Source: [Clostridium] celerecrescens 18A (GTDB lineage: Bacteria > Bacillota > Clostridia > Lachnospirales > Lachnospiraceae). Taken from it: 64,000 nt of DNA. The notes under the pieces are model-generated. The model saw nothing but the letters and a program-made list of their open reading frames with translations, had not been told where the DNA came from and searched no databases. The position numbers and the translations under genes are program-made. Numbering within the stretch: the first letter of the stretch is position 1; each line of letters starts with the position of its first letter. This document shows, one piece after another, positions 25,032-33,548 of the stretch. The DNA lies in contig NZ_PGET01000001.1 of the NCBI RefSeq assembly GCF_002797975.1, forward strand, positions 3,727,501 through 3,791,500, in the 5' to 3' direction.

Positions 25032-26096
25032 CTAAATTTGCTCTTTCAGGTATTTGTATGATTTTTCCTTTTCCATGGCAATAACACTTTCTATAGTATC
25101 AGTTTCTTTTTTTAAGCCATAAATCTTATCCAAATCCCTTATATCTTGTGCCAGATGATTCTTTACACCTAATCTTTCAACTAAATCTTGAAGTTTATTT
25201 CTATTACCATCTCGGACAAGTATTGCAAATCTTTCAGTATACTTTATAGAAAAAATTGCTCCATGAAAAGTATCAGTAATAACAAAATCGGCTTGACTAA
25301 ATGCTTCTAAAAGTTCAAACGGCTTCAAATACAACTGTTCCTTTAACCATGATTGATATGCACCTGCTGCTACAATTCTCAATCCTTTTTTCTTGCAGAA
25401 TTCTTTGATATAATAAATCTCCCTCGGATCTGAAATTCTATCCTGATATGCATAAATCAAGCATATATTATTATATTTACCTTTAGAAGTAGAACTAATA
25501 GATAAATCCTTAGAAAAATCATATATTAGTGTTGGATCGAGACTATAGTTACACTGTCGATATCCAAAAGCATTAACTAAATCCATTGTATTTTTATCTC
25601 GTACAGAAATTGCATTAAGATTTCTTAGTGCACATTTAATCTTTTCTTTCTTATCATCTGTCAATTGTTCAAAAGATGTCTGCCCACAAGAAGCAGCATA
25701 TGTAATGACTTTTTTTGCATTTGTAACCTTACCAAACAATTGCATTGAAAAACCCCAACTAGATTTTTGATTACAGTTAAATACTTCATCGCTACCAATG
25801 ACACAAACATCATACTCCTTCAAATTATTAGTCTCATTAAGTTCAAGCACATCAATCTGAAATTCTTTTATCTTTTTTCGTTGTAAATGGTTAGTAAGTC
25901 TATGATACAAATACATAAAATTGCATCTCATATTATCGTTACTATAATCTATTTCTGGTATGCTATCACCATCTCCTTGTATATCAATAAAATCAACTTC
26001 ATGTCCCAGATTTTGCAGTAAACGTCTGAGAGCATATGCCTGTAGAACCGAACCATAATTTACTATACTTTGCATTGATAATATACATATCTTCAC
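25032..26096 (-). CDS. Polysaccharide pyruvyl transferase family protein
   Basis: This protein of about 354 residues starts at the GTG (VKICILSMQSIVNYGSVLQA), which has AAGGAG nine bases upstream. The ATG ten codons earlier lies before that ribosome binding site. The family pattern of a GT-B-like fold is present: YGSVLQAYAL, VIGSDEVFN, TDTFHGAIFSI. Such enzymes add ketal pyruvate to sugars, giving acidic polysaccharides. FrhB-like Fe-S proteins often accompany this family, and the Fe-S remnant at 19865-20018 may be such a partner that has been lost. Confidence 0.87.
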   Translation of the reverse strand: MKICILSMQSIVNYGSVLQAYALRRLLQNLGHEVDFIDIQGDGDSIPEIDYSNDNMRCNFMYLYHRLTNHLQRKKIKEFQIDVLELNETNNLKEYDVCVIGSDEVFNCNQKSSWGFSMQLFGKVTNAKKVITYAASCGQTSFEQLTDDKKEKIKCALRNLNAISVRDKNTMDLVNAFGYRQCNYSLDPTLIYDFSKDLSISSTSKGKYNNICLIYAYQDRISDPREIYYIKEFCKKKGLRIVAAGAYQSWLKEQLYLKPFELLEAFSQADFVITDTFHGAIFSIKYTERFAILVRDGNRNKLQDLVERLGVKNHLAQDIRDLDKIYGLKKETDTIESVIAMEKEKSYKYLKEQI

Positions 26097-26118
26097 TTTA
26101 TAATACTCCTTGCTATTT

Positions 26119-27306
26119 TTACACATTTTTTGGTGTTACTAAATTATCATTTTCAAGCCAACAAACTAATGCTATGCCTATAATAAAAATCCAATTTATT
26201 GTCACTTCGACAATAGATGCTAAAGTCAAAGCATATATTAATGTTTGTATTCCTACTACTTTTCTAGTCTTTTTAGTCTTTTGAAAACACTTATAAAACA
26301 ATATCAAAAAAATTGTAACACCAACAACACCAAATTTAACTACAAAATCTAATAAACCATTTTGTGCATTGGCATAATATGTAAGTTTTGAATTCCACAT
26401 AACTCCACTCGCAAGTTCCAATGCATCATTACTATACCCATGCCCAAACCACAATTTTTCCTTTATTACAGGAAATAGATAAATATTATACAGATTTAAC
26501 CTGTTTGTTAAATTGCTCGTCTTATGCAGCACATTTACAACAAAATTTTCTACAAATGGTAGATTTAATAGTACTCCCAAGAAAGGAACAATAATCGCAG
26601 ACAGCAATAAAAAAACAGTTGCTATTCTTGGGGAAGTCAAAAATCTCTTTAATTTCTCTGGCAAAAATAAGAAAACAACAAATACAAATGTTGATACTAA
26701 AGCCGTGGCACAGATGACGTATGCCGAGAAAATTACACTTATTAGAATAAGTGAAACAAAAACAGCTTTCCACAATAAATTTTTCTTTATTTTTTCATAA
26801 TAAAGTGAATAAAACAGCGCTAAATAAAATATAAAAAAGTAGCTAGAGCTAAATTTAGACCCAAAAAAATACAAAGCATCATTTGAATTATTCTCAATTC
26901 CATATATTGCTACAGATACAATGGATAATAAGCAATAAACAAACGTTATGTTTAGTAAGCACTTTAGCAAACGACTACTCTTGCCCCTATTACAGCAATA
27001 CTTAATGAGTGCAAAAACCTCAAAAAAACATATTCCATATAATATTCCGTCCAAAGCAGCTTTAATATTCGCCATTTGTAATACATATAGTATAACTCCT
27101 AAAATACTCACATATGCACAGAACACAACTGACTCATTTTTTAGTTCCTTTACTTTCATATGATTGAATAAATAAATCATCACTATTGAAACAAGAACTA
27201 TCTTAAGTAAGGTTCTAATAGTTTCTGGTAAAAAATACGGTTTAAATAAAGCTATATATAAACAATATATCGCCATATCCATCTTATTTATTGTTTTACT
27301 ACCCAT
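26119..27306 (-). CDS. O-antigen polymerase/ligase-like membrane protein (Wzy candidate)
   Basis: This 395-residue protein has about ten to twelve hydrophobic helices. A larger extracytoplasmic loop (about 265-325) contains KEKLWFGHGYSNDALELASG, the short motif region typical of Wzy/WaaL proteins. By context it is the polymerase of the repeat unit. Sequence conservation in this family is low, so the call rests on topology and neighbours. Confidence 0.78.
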   Translation of the reverse strand: MGSKTINKMDMAIYCLYIALFKPYFLPETIRTLLKIVLVSIVMIYLFNHMKVKELKNESVVFCAYVSILGVILYVLQMANIKAALDGILYGICFFEVFALIKYCCNRGKSSRLLKCLLNITFVYCLLSIVSVAIYGIENNSNDALYFFGSKFSSSYFFIFYLALFYSLYYEKIKKNLLWKAVFVSLILISVIFSAYVICATALVSTFVFVVFLFLPEKLKRFLTSPRIATVFLLLSAIIVPFLGVLLNLPFVENFVVNVLHKTSNLTNRLNLYNIYLFPVIKEKLWFGHGYSNDALELASGVMWNSKLTYYANAQNGLLDFVVKFGVVGVTIFLILFYKCFQKTKKTRKVVGIQTLIYALTLASIVEVTINWIFIIGIALVCWLENDNLVTPKNV

Positions 27307-27318
27307 AAAAGTACTCCT

Positions 27319-28287
27319 CTAATTTCCGTTTTGCTCACCTAATCTTTCGTTTAAAATACAGTAAGCTCTTGTACTAACCATAAATAGCAAAGCCTTTGCT
27401 ATATCTTTTTTCATACAAGATAGTTTAAATGGCAGAAATCGATCTATACAAACGCCATCATTTTTTTTATACAGCTTCCCAATAGCGGTACCTTTCATAT
27501 AGAGCATAGCTATATGATTTCTAAATAATTTTCTTATATGCTTATTATGAATCATATTAGATACTCTAATCAATTCATAGCAGGTACATATCAAATCGAT
27601 TCCGTTTTGTGTTTTATCTTTAGTTTTCGTTATGGAATTATCTCTACGAACATAATGATAGAATGCAATACCACTTGTATATATTGTATGAGCCCTCATT
27701 AATATGCTTGGCGTCCATAACTCATCCTCATGAAGTAATCCAAGCTTAAAATAAACACGATTTTCAACTATTAGACTTCTTTTATACACGCCAAAACATG
27801 CAGGCGCATACAGCGTTCTATTTGAAAGTTCACTTTTCAAAAATCCCTCTCTATCATACAAACTCTCTCTTTTACTAACATATCCAAATTTTGTCTCCGC
27901 TACATTCTCTCTTTCTTCTACAAATCCTGTATAAATAATATCAGGAAATCCCTGGTCAATTATTACATTACTTAATAAGTCTAATGCCCCATCTTCAATA
28001 TAATCATCAGAATCCAAAAAAATTAAATAGTCTCCTGAGCTATTATCTATGCCCACATTTCTAGTATCAGACAATCCCATATTCTTTTTCTTTTTTATTA
28101 ATCTAATATTTTTATCGTTGGTATACTCCTCAGCAATCTTAAGAGAATTATCTGTACTGTAATCGTCTATCATAATTATTTCATAATCATTAAATTTCTG
28201 ATTGGTAATACTTGTAACGCACTTTTTTAAATATTTCTCAACATTATAAATTGGTATGATAATTGAAAAAATCATTCTATTCATCAT
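27319..28287 (-). CDS. Glycosyltransferase family 2
   Basis: This 322-residue GT-A enzyme has FSIIIPIYNVEKYLKKC, MIDDYSTDNSLKIAEEY, NVGIDNSSGDYLIFLDSDDY (DxD) and a variable C-terminal half. ATGs at codons 1, 2 and 5 are all possible; the first overlaps the upstream GT32 stop by 4 bp. It is the second GT2 of the operon and its acceptor is unknown. Confidence 0.92.
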   Translation of the reverse strand: MMNRMIFSIIIPIYNVEKYLKKCVTSITNQKFNDYEIIMIDDYSTDNSLKIAEEYTNDKNIRLIKKKKNMGLSDTRNVGIDNSSGDYLIFLDSDDYIEDGALDLLSNVIIDQGFPDIIYTGFVEERENVAETKFGYVSKRESLYDREGFLKSELSNRTLYAPACFGVYKRSLIVENRVYFKLGLLHEDELWTPSILMRAHTIYTSGIAFYHYVRRDNSITKTKDKTQNGIDLICTCYELIRVSNMIHNKHIRKLFRNHIAMLYMKGTAIGKLYKKNDGVCIDRFLPFKLSCMKKDIAKALLFMVSTRAYCILNERLGEQNGN

Positions 28288-29018
28288 CCTATAATTTTGT
28301 GTTTAATTCTAGCAATTTTATCGTAGGCATGATTGCCCACGATTTTTTTAATTAATTTCCCTATTCGATAAATTCTTTTATCATTTTCACTTTTCCAAGA
28401 AGCAGCATAATGATGAATAGAAATTGTTGAATCTGTAATTTTCATCCTGTCATTTTCATAGTCAAATGGATCAAATACCTCACTTGGATATAGTGTTAAT
28501 GTTGAAGGATCTTCATAATAGTCACCATTTAAGATAAATCCATTACCTTTTAAGATGTCACTTACTATTGTTACAACAGTAGTATTATCAGGAAGCTTAT
28601 TTTGTAAAAGAAAGGATTTTTTTGAATAATATTCCAAAATTTCTTCAAGCATTTCTTTTTTAGGCTCGCTCCCCATTATCAATCCAGTTGCAATTAAACC
28701 TTTTTGATCATAGCCCATAAAAAGGTTATTATTCAATAACCTTTCTATCGGTTTTATCAGTTCTACATCTGTGTCTAAATATATTCCACCATATGTATTT
28801 AACACATCAAACCTTGCAACATCAGATACAAATGCATATTTCTTTTTTTCATATGCTTGTTTGGCGTATTTGTATTTGCTAATATCAAAATTCGTTTTAT
28901 TCCATTCTACAATATCAAAATCTGGTGCAAATTCTTTCCAACTTTCAATACATTTTTTTATTAACTCACTCTTAGGATTTTCGCCGAACCAACAATAGTG
29001 TATCGTTTTGGGTATCAT
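28284..29018 (-). CDS. Glycosyltransferase with DxD motif (GT32 type)
   Basis: This 244-residue protein begins MIPKTIHYCWFGENPKSELI and carries YGGIYLDTDVELIKP, the metal-binding DxD with the preceding GGIY that defines the GT32/capsular transferase group. It is a retaining enzyme, often a mannosyl- or galactosyltransferase, but the donor cannot be deduced. It overlaps its neighbours on both sides by about 4 bp. Confidence 0.9.
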   Translation of the reverse strand: MIPKTIHYCWFGENPKSELIKKCIESWKEFAPDFDIVEWNKTNFDISKYKYAKQAYEKKKYAFVSDVARFDVLNTYGGIYLDTDVELIKPIERLLNNNLFMGYDQKGLIATGLIMGSEPKKEMLEEILEYYSKKSFLLQNKLPDNTTVVTIVSDILKGNGFILNGDYYEDPSTLTLYPSEVFDPFDYENDRMKITDSTISIHHYAASWKSENDKRIYRIGKLIKKIVGNHAYDKIARIKHKIIG

Positions 29019-29512
29019 GATATCTTCTCCTCAAACATCTCATTTACAATTTCACTTAAGTCCGCATTGAACTTGGCATTATTACTGGTATTTTTCCCTT
29101 CGTTCTTAATTTTATCATAATTCTCAAGAATCGTCCCCAGATTCTCCACATCTTCAACAACCAAAATAGTTCCCATTCTACTTTCTACTTCTTTACAAAA
29201 CTTCACTTGGTGATCATTAACATGCTCATTAAAACTATGTTTTCTCGGAACAACTACTGGCGTTTTACCAATTTGCAATGGCATGATAAAGCTTGATGGT
29301 CCACCATGCGTAATTACAATTCTTGCTTCTTCAACCATTTCTACCATCTTTGAGTATGGAAACAGTTTCGACCATGTTGCAATCTTAGGCTCATATGTGC
29401 TGTAACCAGATTGAATAATCACTTTCTCATCATGTCTCTCAGCCCATTTATCCATGTACTCAACCAAACGATTAAACTGCTGTTCATGTGTTCCAACTGT
29501 AACAAAAATCAT
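29015..29512 (-). CDS. Alg13-like glycosyltransferase subunit (GT28 C-terminal type)
   Basis: This 165-residue protein starts MIFVTVGTHEQQFNRLVEYM and contains ITHGGPSSFIMPLQIGKTPV, the nucleotide-sugar binding GT28 motif. It is the catalytic half of a split GT-B enzyme whose partner is the preceding Alg14-like gene, as in PssE/PssD or CpsG/CpsF pairs that add the second sugar to the lipid carrier. Confidence 0.9.
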   Translation of the reverse strand: MIFVTVGTHEQQFNRLVEYMDKWAERHDEKVIIQSGYSTYEPKIATWSKLFPYSKMVEMVEEARIVITHGGPSSFIMPLQIGKTPVVVPRKHSFNEHVNDHQVKFCKEVESRMGTILVVEDVENLGTILENYDKIKNEGKNTSNNAKFNADLSEIVNEMFEEKIS

Positions 29513-29528
29513 ATTATTTTCACCATCC

Positions 29529-29993
29529 TTAGAATATACTGCCTAGATTAATTGCTTTAGGATATACTGCCTTCATCTCATCCCATTCTACAATAAATCT
29601 ATCTGTGACTGGATAACATAGTTTACCTGCAAGTGTTGAAGCATCAATTCTATCAAACACTTCTATATATATTGTCTTTGACCCAAATATTTTTCCTATC
29701 CAAAAAAAAGGAACAGCTGCTGCAGCTCCAGATGAAATAATTAAATCTGGCTTTTCTTTTCTAAGTATCCATAGAGCACGCCATGTATTAATTAGAAGTG
29801 CCTTAATTGATCGGTTTGAAGGATAATATGCCGGATAAAATATTTCCCCCTGAAGTAAAGAACGTGCATCTTCTTTGTCAAAGGTAACCCAAAACCGATC
29901 TTTATTTTTCCAAAATGGTTTCAGCATATATAAGTGTGTCAAATGCCCACCTGACGATCCAACCAAACAGACCTTTAATTTATCGTTTTTCAT
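29529..29993 (-). CDS. Alg14-like glycosyltransferase subunit
   Basis: This protein of about 154 residues starts at MKNDKLKVCLVGSSGGHLTH, with AGGGGG upstream; the nine-codon extension lacks a ribosome binding site. It has the Alg14/PssD pattern: GSSGGHLTH, then DLIISSGAAAAVPFFWIGK and YIEVFDRI with a membrane-associated segment. It anchors the Alg13-like partner at the membrane and is the first gene of the island operon. Confidence 0.9.
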   Translation of the reverse strand: MKNDKLKVCLVGSSGGHLTHLYMLKPFWKNKDRFWVTFDKEDARSLLQGEIFYPAYYPSNRSIKALLINTWRALWILRKEKPDLIISSGAAAAVPFFWIGKIFGSKTIYIEVFDRIDASTLAGKLCYPVTDRFIVEWDEMKAVYPKAINLGSIF

Positions 29994-30071
29994 AGTCCCC
30001 CTACCCTTTATGAATATCATATTACAATTCTTTCATATTCTTTCATCACTGAATATTTTAACCATATAATT

Positions 30072-30100
30072 TTAGGAGTGCCCTTACCAAGCACTCCTAA
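30072..30100 (-). promoter_or_regulatory. Leader hairpin of the polysaccharide island operon
   Basis: A perfect 10-bp stem (TTAGGAGTGC/GCACTCCTAA) with a 9-base loop lies about 80 bases upstream of the first gene. It lacks a U-tract, so it is probably not a terminator. Long polysaccharide operons in Firmicutes are sometimes antiterminated by the NusG paralogue LoaP at a leader hairpin, and this could be such a site. The stretch 30021-30839 otherwise contains the repeat array at 30206-30301 and the divergent promoter region, with no gene. Confidence 0.45.
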
Positions 30101-30205
30101 TCGCTCTCACAATTTTCTATGTGCTGTTTTTCTAATTTTCCACTCTATTCATTTGTAATTCCAATGAAAGAGCATAATACGGAGTTGTTCCTATTATTTC
30201 GCATG

Positions 30206-30301
30206 CATATTATGCCGCATTCATATTATGATACATGCTTAATATGGCATAAGCATATTCTGTGGCACTCATATTTTGGCATATCCATATTATACTGTAA
30301 G
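30206..30301. repeat. Six-unit 16-bp degenerate tandem repeat
   Basis: Units start at 30206, 30222, 30238, 30254, 30270 and 30286, each exactly 16 bp. They follow CATATTnTGnCAnAn, with unit three most diverged (CTTAATATGGCATAAG). There is no spacer between units, and the 16-bp period is not a multiple of three, so it does not code. It lies in the 850-bp spacer between the divergent polysaccharide operon and the priming transferase gene. Confidence 0.85.
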
Positions 30302-30730
30302 ATTTCATATCACATATACTTTTTATGACAATAATGTTACTTCTTGATCATTTCTTTTATCCATACACAAATTCGGTCAGTTTTTATTATAAAATTTTTA
30401 ATTAACTAATATAGGACTAATAACCGTATACGCTTCATACAAAATTCCTATCATAAATCGAGAAACATAATTAGAATAAAATCACTCTCTTATAAAAATG
30501 GATACTTTTCATTAAATAACTGTTAAAAACATACTTTTATTATACCTAGATAAAAGGTGTTGTCAATCTATTCCATTAAATCCAAATAATCTAAATCCTA
30601 CTTTATCTTACAAATTTCATATTATAATATGTTTCACCTTAATCTTGTAACCAGTAACACTTTTGTAACACTCCTTCATTAAAATACTACGAAAAACAAG
30701 CAAAAGCCCTCACTAATTCCCGCTCAAACA

Positions 30731-30758
30731 TTGACATTCCCTTCATAAAAGGTATAAT
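30731..30758 (+). promoter_or_regulatory. Promoter of the priming glycosyl-1-phosphate transferase
   Basis: TTGACA and TATAAT, both perfect, are separated by 16 bp, about 80 bases upstream of the gene. The dyad at 30763-30792 begins five bases after the -10. Confidence 0.8.
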
Positions 30759-30762
30759 TAAT

Positions 30763-30792
30763 ACAGGTTATAGACATACGTTTATAACCTGT
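30763..30792 (+). promoter_or_regulatory. Operator-like dyad at the transcription start
   Basis: Perfect 10-bp inverted arms ACAGGTTATA and TATAACCTGT are separated by 10 bp and cover the predicted start site. This position suits a repressor site or a 5' mRNA hairpin. The bases AGGTTATAAACGTAT (minus strand) are shared with the dyad next to the cps promoter at 18527-18547. Confidence 0.6.
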
Positions 30793-30839
30793 TATTAACG
30801 CCAGATCCGAATCAAATATTAAATGGCAAACGGGGTGAG

Positions 30840-32273
30840 ATGATGTATAAAAAAGCAAATGAAGGCTGGTTTAAATATATCGATTTCATAATTCTAGATG
30901 CATTATGTCTTCAGATATCATTTATTCTGGCTTATTTTATCCGGCAAGAAAATTTCAGGCCGTACCGGACCTTTCTTTACCGTAATATGGCCATTCTTCT
31001 TTTTATGATTCAAATCATAGTCACATTTTTCTTTGATAGCTTTAGGGATGTCTTAAAAAGAGGATATTACAAAGAGTTCATTGAAACGCTGAAGCATACC
31101 AGTTTGGTGATCCTTTTTACCGTTTCATATTTTTTCCTATCACAAACGGGAGAACTATATTCCCGTATCATATTGCTTCTTACCGGAATGTTCTATGCAT
31201 TTTCATCATACTTAATCAGAGTATTCTGGAAAGATCACCTAAAAAACTCTGGGCTATGCAATAACGGGAAACGTTCCCTGTTAGTTATCACAAGCAAGGA
31301 AATGGCATCAACGGTTTTGAATAATATATGTAATCACAATTATGAAGGTTTTCAAATTAGTGGAATCGTAATTGCAGATGCCAATATGACAGGTAATGAG
31401 ATAGACGGCATACCTGTGGTCTCCGATATAAGGAATGTGGTAAATTATGTATGTCACAAATGGGTGGATGAAGTATTTATAAATATGCCTAGAGATTTTT
31501 CTCCATTAGAAAATACCATCGATAGTTTTACCGAAATGGGTATAACAGTTCATCAGAATCTAATTGATATCGCAGCTTTAAGTGAGCAAAAGCAAAGGGT
31601 GGAGCGTATGGGAGATTATACGGTACTGACCACCAGCATTAACATGGCAAGTTCAAAGCAACTTTTAGTAAAAAGAGTTATGGACATTGCCGGCGGTACA
31701 ATTGGCTGTGTCATAGCCGCTTTACTCTATCTGGTTCTCGCTCCTTGTATTTATATCCATTCTCCCGGACCCATCCTATTTTCTCAGGTCCGTGTCGGTA
31801 AGAATGGAAAAAGATTTAAAGTATATAAATTCCGTAGTATGTACATGGACGCAGAAAAGCGCAAAAAAGAACTGATGTCTCAGAATCGAATAAAAGATGG
31901 AATGATGTTTAAGATGGACCGCGATCCACGTATTATAGGGGGAGAAAAGGGAATAGGAAGCTTTATGCGTAATAATTCCCTAGATGAATGGCCCCAGATG
32001 TGGAATGTATTAAAAGGTGATATGAGTCTAGTCGGAACCCGCCCCCCCACAATCGATGAGTGGGAGAAATACGAACTGCACCATCGGGCAAGGCTGTCAA
32101 TTAAACCCGGGCTGACCGGCTTATGGCAAGTCAGTGGCAGAAGCAGCATTACGGATTTTGAGGAAGTGGTCAAGTTAGATAAAAAATACATAACCGAATG
32201 GAACTTTAAACTTGATGTCAAAATCTTGTTGAAGACAGTAGGTGTAGTCGCTTATAGGGAAGGTGCTTTATAA
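30840..32273 (+). CDS. Undecaprenyl-phosphate glycosyl-1-phosphate transferase (WbaP/CpsE-like)
   Basis: This 477-residue priming enzyme transfers a sugar-1-phosphate to undecaprenyl phosphate, starting repeat-unit synthesis. Four N-terminal helices (about 13-125) and a Rossmann-like CoA-binding-type domain (about 145-255) precede the bacterial sugar transferase domain. That domain (about 278-477) begins with the helix KRVMDIAGGTIGCVIAALLY and has VYKFRSMYMDAE, NNSLDEWPQMWNV, GDMSLVGTRPP and KPGLTGLWQVSGRS. GGGGTGAG precedes the ATG pair. It is transcribed alone on the plus strand, divergent from the island operon. Confidence 0.95.
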   Translation: MMYKKANEGWFKYIDFIILDALCLQISFILAYFIRQENFRPYRTFLYRNMAILLFMIQIIVTFFFDSFRDVLKRGYYKEFIETLKHTSLVILFTVSYFFLSQTGELYSRIILLLTGMFYAFSSYLIRVFWKDHLKNSGLCNNGKRSLLVITSKEMASTVLNNICNHNYEGFQISGIVIADANMTGNEIDGIPVVSDIRNVVNYVCHKWVDEVFINMPRDFSPLENTIDSFTEMGITVHQNLIDIAALSEQKQRVERMGDYTVLTTSINMASSKQLLVKRVMDIAGGTIGCVIAALLYLVLAPCIYIHSPGPILFSQVRVGKNGKRFKVYKFRSMYMDAEKRKKELMSQNRIKDGMMFKMDRDPRIIGGEKGIGSFMRNNSLDEWPQMWNVLKGDMSLVGTRPPTIDEWEKYELHHRARLSIKPGLTGLWQVSGRSSITDFEEVVKLDKKYITEWNFKLDVKILLKTVGVVAYREGAL

Positions 32274-32280
32274 ATTTTAT

Positions 32281-32328
32281 AATAGGTTAGAATAGTGGTT
32301 TTATAACCCCTATTCTAACCTATTTTTT
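32281..32328 (+). terminator. Terminator of the priming transferase gene
   Basis: A perfect 15-bp stem AATAGGTTAGAATAG/CTATTCTAACCTATT with a 14-base loop is followed by TTTT, 8 bases after the stop codon. Confidence 0.88.
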
Positions 32329-32513
32329 AGCTATTACCTTCCGCATAACTTCAATAATATCTTTTACTTCTATGACTTTTATAGCTACCTTCATTCTTCC
32401 TCTTACAACATTTACTAGCTCATATTCAAACTATCCCCTTCTTCAAAAATTTTCCAGCAATTTTAATTTGCATTGGTGATATACTTTTAAAACAGGTGTT
32501 ACCAATATCTTTG

Positions 32514-32533
32514 TTCGATATAATTATTTCGAA
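32514..32533 (+). promoter_or_regulatory. Near-palindromic operator over the -10 of the XRE gene
   Basis: TTCGATATAATTATTTCGAA is palindromic at 18 of 20 positions and contains the putative -10 TATAAT (32519-32524). It lies about 40 bases upstream of the XRE regulator gene. Repression by the gene's own product is a natural inference. The -35 is weak. Confidence 0.5.
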
Positions 32534-32571
32534 TAATAAAACAGAGATTGGGGAAAGTTTAGAGGTCATGA

Positions 32572-32922
32572 ATGAAGTACAACAAGATTGAAGTAGGTCA
32601 AAGAATACGTTATCGGCGAATTCTAATCGGTTGGACGCAAGAGGAACTAGCAGAAAAGATTGGTCGTGCTTATAAATATTGTCAGGATATCGAACGTGGA
32701 ACGTGTGGGATGTCTGTCGAGACTATGCTAAGCATCGCATCAAGCTTGAATGTTTCTTTAGATTATTTAATTTATGGAACAACAGAATCAGAAAAAGAAA
32801 CAGACGCACTTCTAGGCGAACAGCAGGCCGTTATTAACCTACTTGGGCAATGCAGTGATCAAAAACGACGTTATGCGCTGGATCTGTTAAAATTATTTAT
32901 GAAAGCCAGCGATAATAGATAA
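32572..32922 (+). CDS. XRE-family transcriptional regulator
   Basis: This 116-residue protein has a classical five-helix HTH (about 6-62: VGQRIRYRRILIGWTQEELA, then YCQDIERGTCGMSVETMLSI) and an acidic helical C-terminus with a terminal LLGQCSDQKRRYALDLLKLF. Its size is like SinR/ImmR-type regulators. It stands alone next to the polysaccharide locus behind its own promoter, so it may control that locus and itself; the target is unproved. AGAGG precedes the ATG. Confidence 0.87.
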   Translation: MKYNKIEVGQRIRYRRILIGWTQEELAEKIGRAYKYCQDIERGTCGMSVETMLSIASSLNVSLDYLIYGTTESEKETDALLGEQQAVINLLGQCSDQKRRYALDLLKLFMKASDNR

Positions 32923-32925
32923 AGA

Positions 32926-32979
32926 TAAAAAGGAACATATTACACCCCCGCTTTTGAAAGCGAAGTGCAATATGTTCCT
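32926..32979. terminator. Bidirectional terminator between XRE and GNAT genes
   Basis: AGGAACATATT pairs with AATATGTTCCT around an inner CACCCCCGCTTTTGAAAGCG segment. On the minus strand the stem is followed by TTTTTATC, so it terminates the GNAT gene best. It separates convergent genes. Confidence 0.75.
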
Positions 32980-33003
32980 TCTATATCTGATTACATAAAA
33001 TCT

Positions 33004-33495
33004 CTAAACCAGCATCTGATAATTTTCTATATCCAACATTTTTCCAAACTTAACTCCCACTTCCCTTATAGTCCCACAATGAATAAATCCCAATCTCTCA
33101 TGAAGCCGGATACTCGCCTCGTTCCCTCCAGTTATTACAGAAATGACCGTATGAATATCGTCCCTTTCCTTTGCAGTCTCAAGAATTGCATAGGCCAGCT
33201 CACCGGCTATTCCTCTGCGGCGGTATTCCTTATCAATATATACAGACAGTTCTACTGTAGCTGCATACGCCTCTTTTGGGCGGTAAGAGGAAAGGCTTGC
33301 ATACCCCACTGCTTTACCATCTTCTTCTGCCACGATTAATGGATGATTCCCCACGTTATGTTCCCGAAACCAGATCAGTCGCTCCTCCATTGTTTTTGGA
33401 TTTAAATCAAACGTAGCCAGTCCATGTTCCACTTCATAATTATAGATGTCTAAAAGCTCCGGCATATCTTTCTCTTCTGCGGTTCTGATCACCAT
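33004..33495 (-). CDS. GNAT N-acetyltransferase, phosphinothricin acetyltransferase-like
   Basis: This 163-residue acetyl-CoA-dependent transferase starts at MVIRTAEEKDMPELLDIYN with AGGAGG upstream. The sequence IYNYEVEHGLATFDLNPKT matches the Pat/Bar subfamily, and the acetyl-CoA loop is YRRRGIAGELAYA. SIRLHERLGFIHCGT is the closing family motif. Related proteins acetylate phosphinothricin or methionine sulfoximine; the native substrate is unknown. Confidence 0.88.
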   Translation of the reverse strand: MVIRTAEEKDMPELLDIYNYEVEHGLATFDLNPKTMEERLIWFREHNVGNHPLIVAEEDGKAVGYASLSSYRPKEAYAATVELSVYIDKEYRRRGIAGELAYAILETAKERDDIHTVISVITGGNEASIRLHERLGFIHCGTIREVGVKFGKMLDIENYQMLV

Positions 33496-33548
33496 ATTCT
33501 TTCCTCCTGGGTATGTGATTGGACTTAACAAATGTATCATACCTCAAA

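Noticed and set aside
30119..30328. Open frame of 69 codons through the 16-bp repeat array
   Set aside because: The 16-bp period is not a multiple of three, there is no ribosome binding site, and no family resemblance; the repeat alone explains the open frame.
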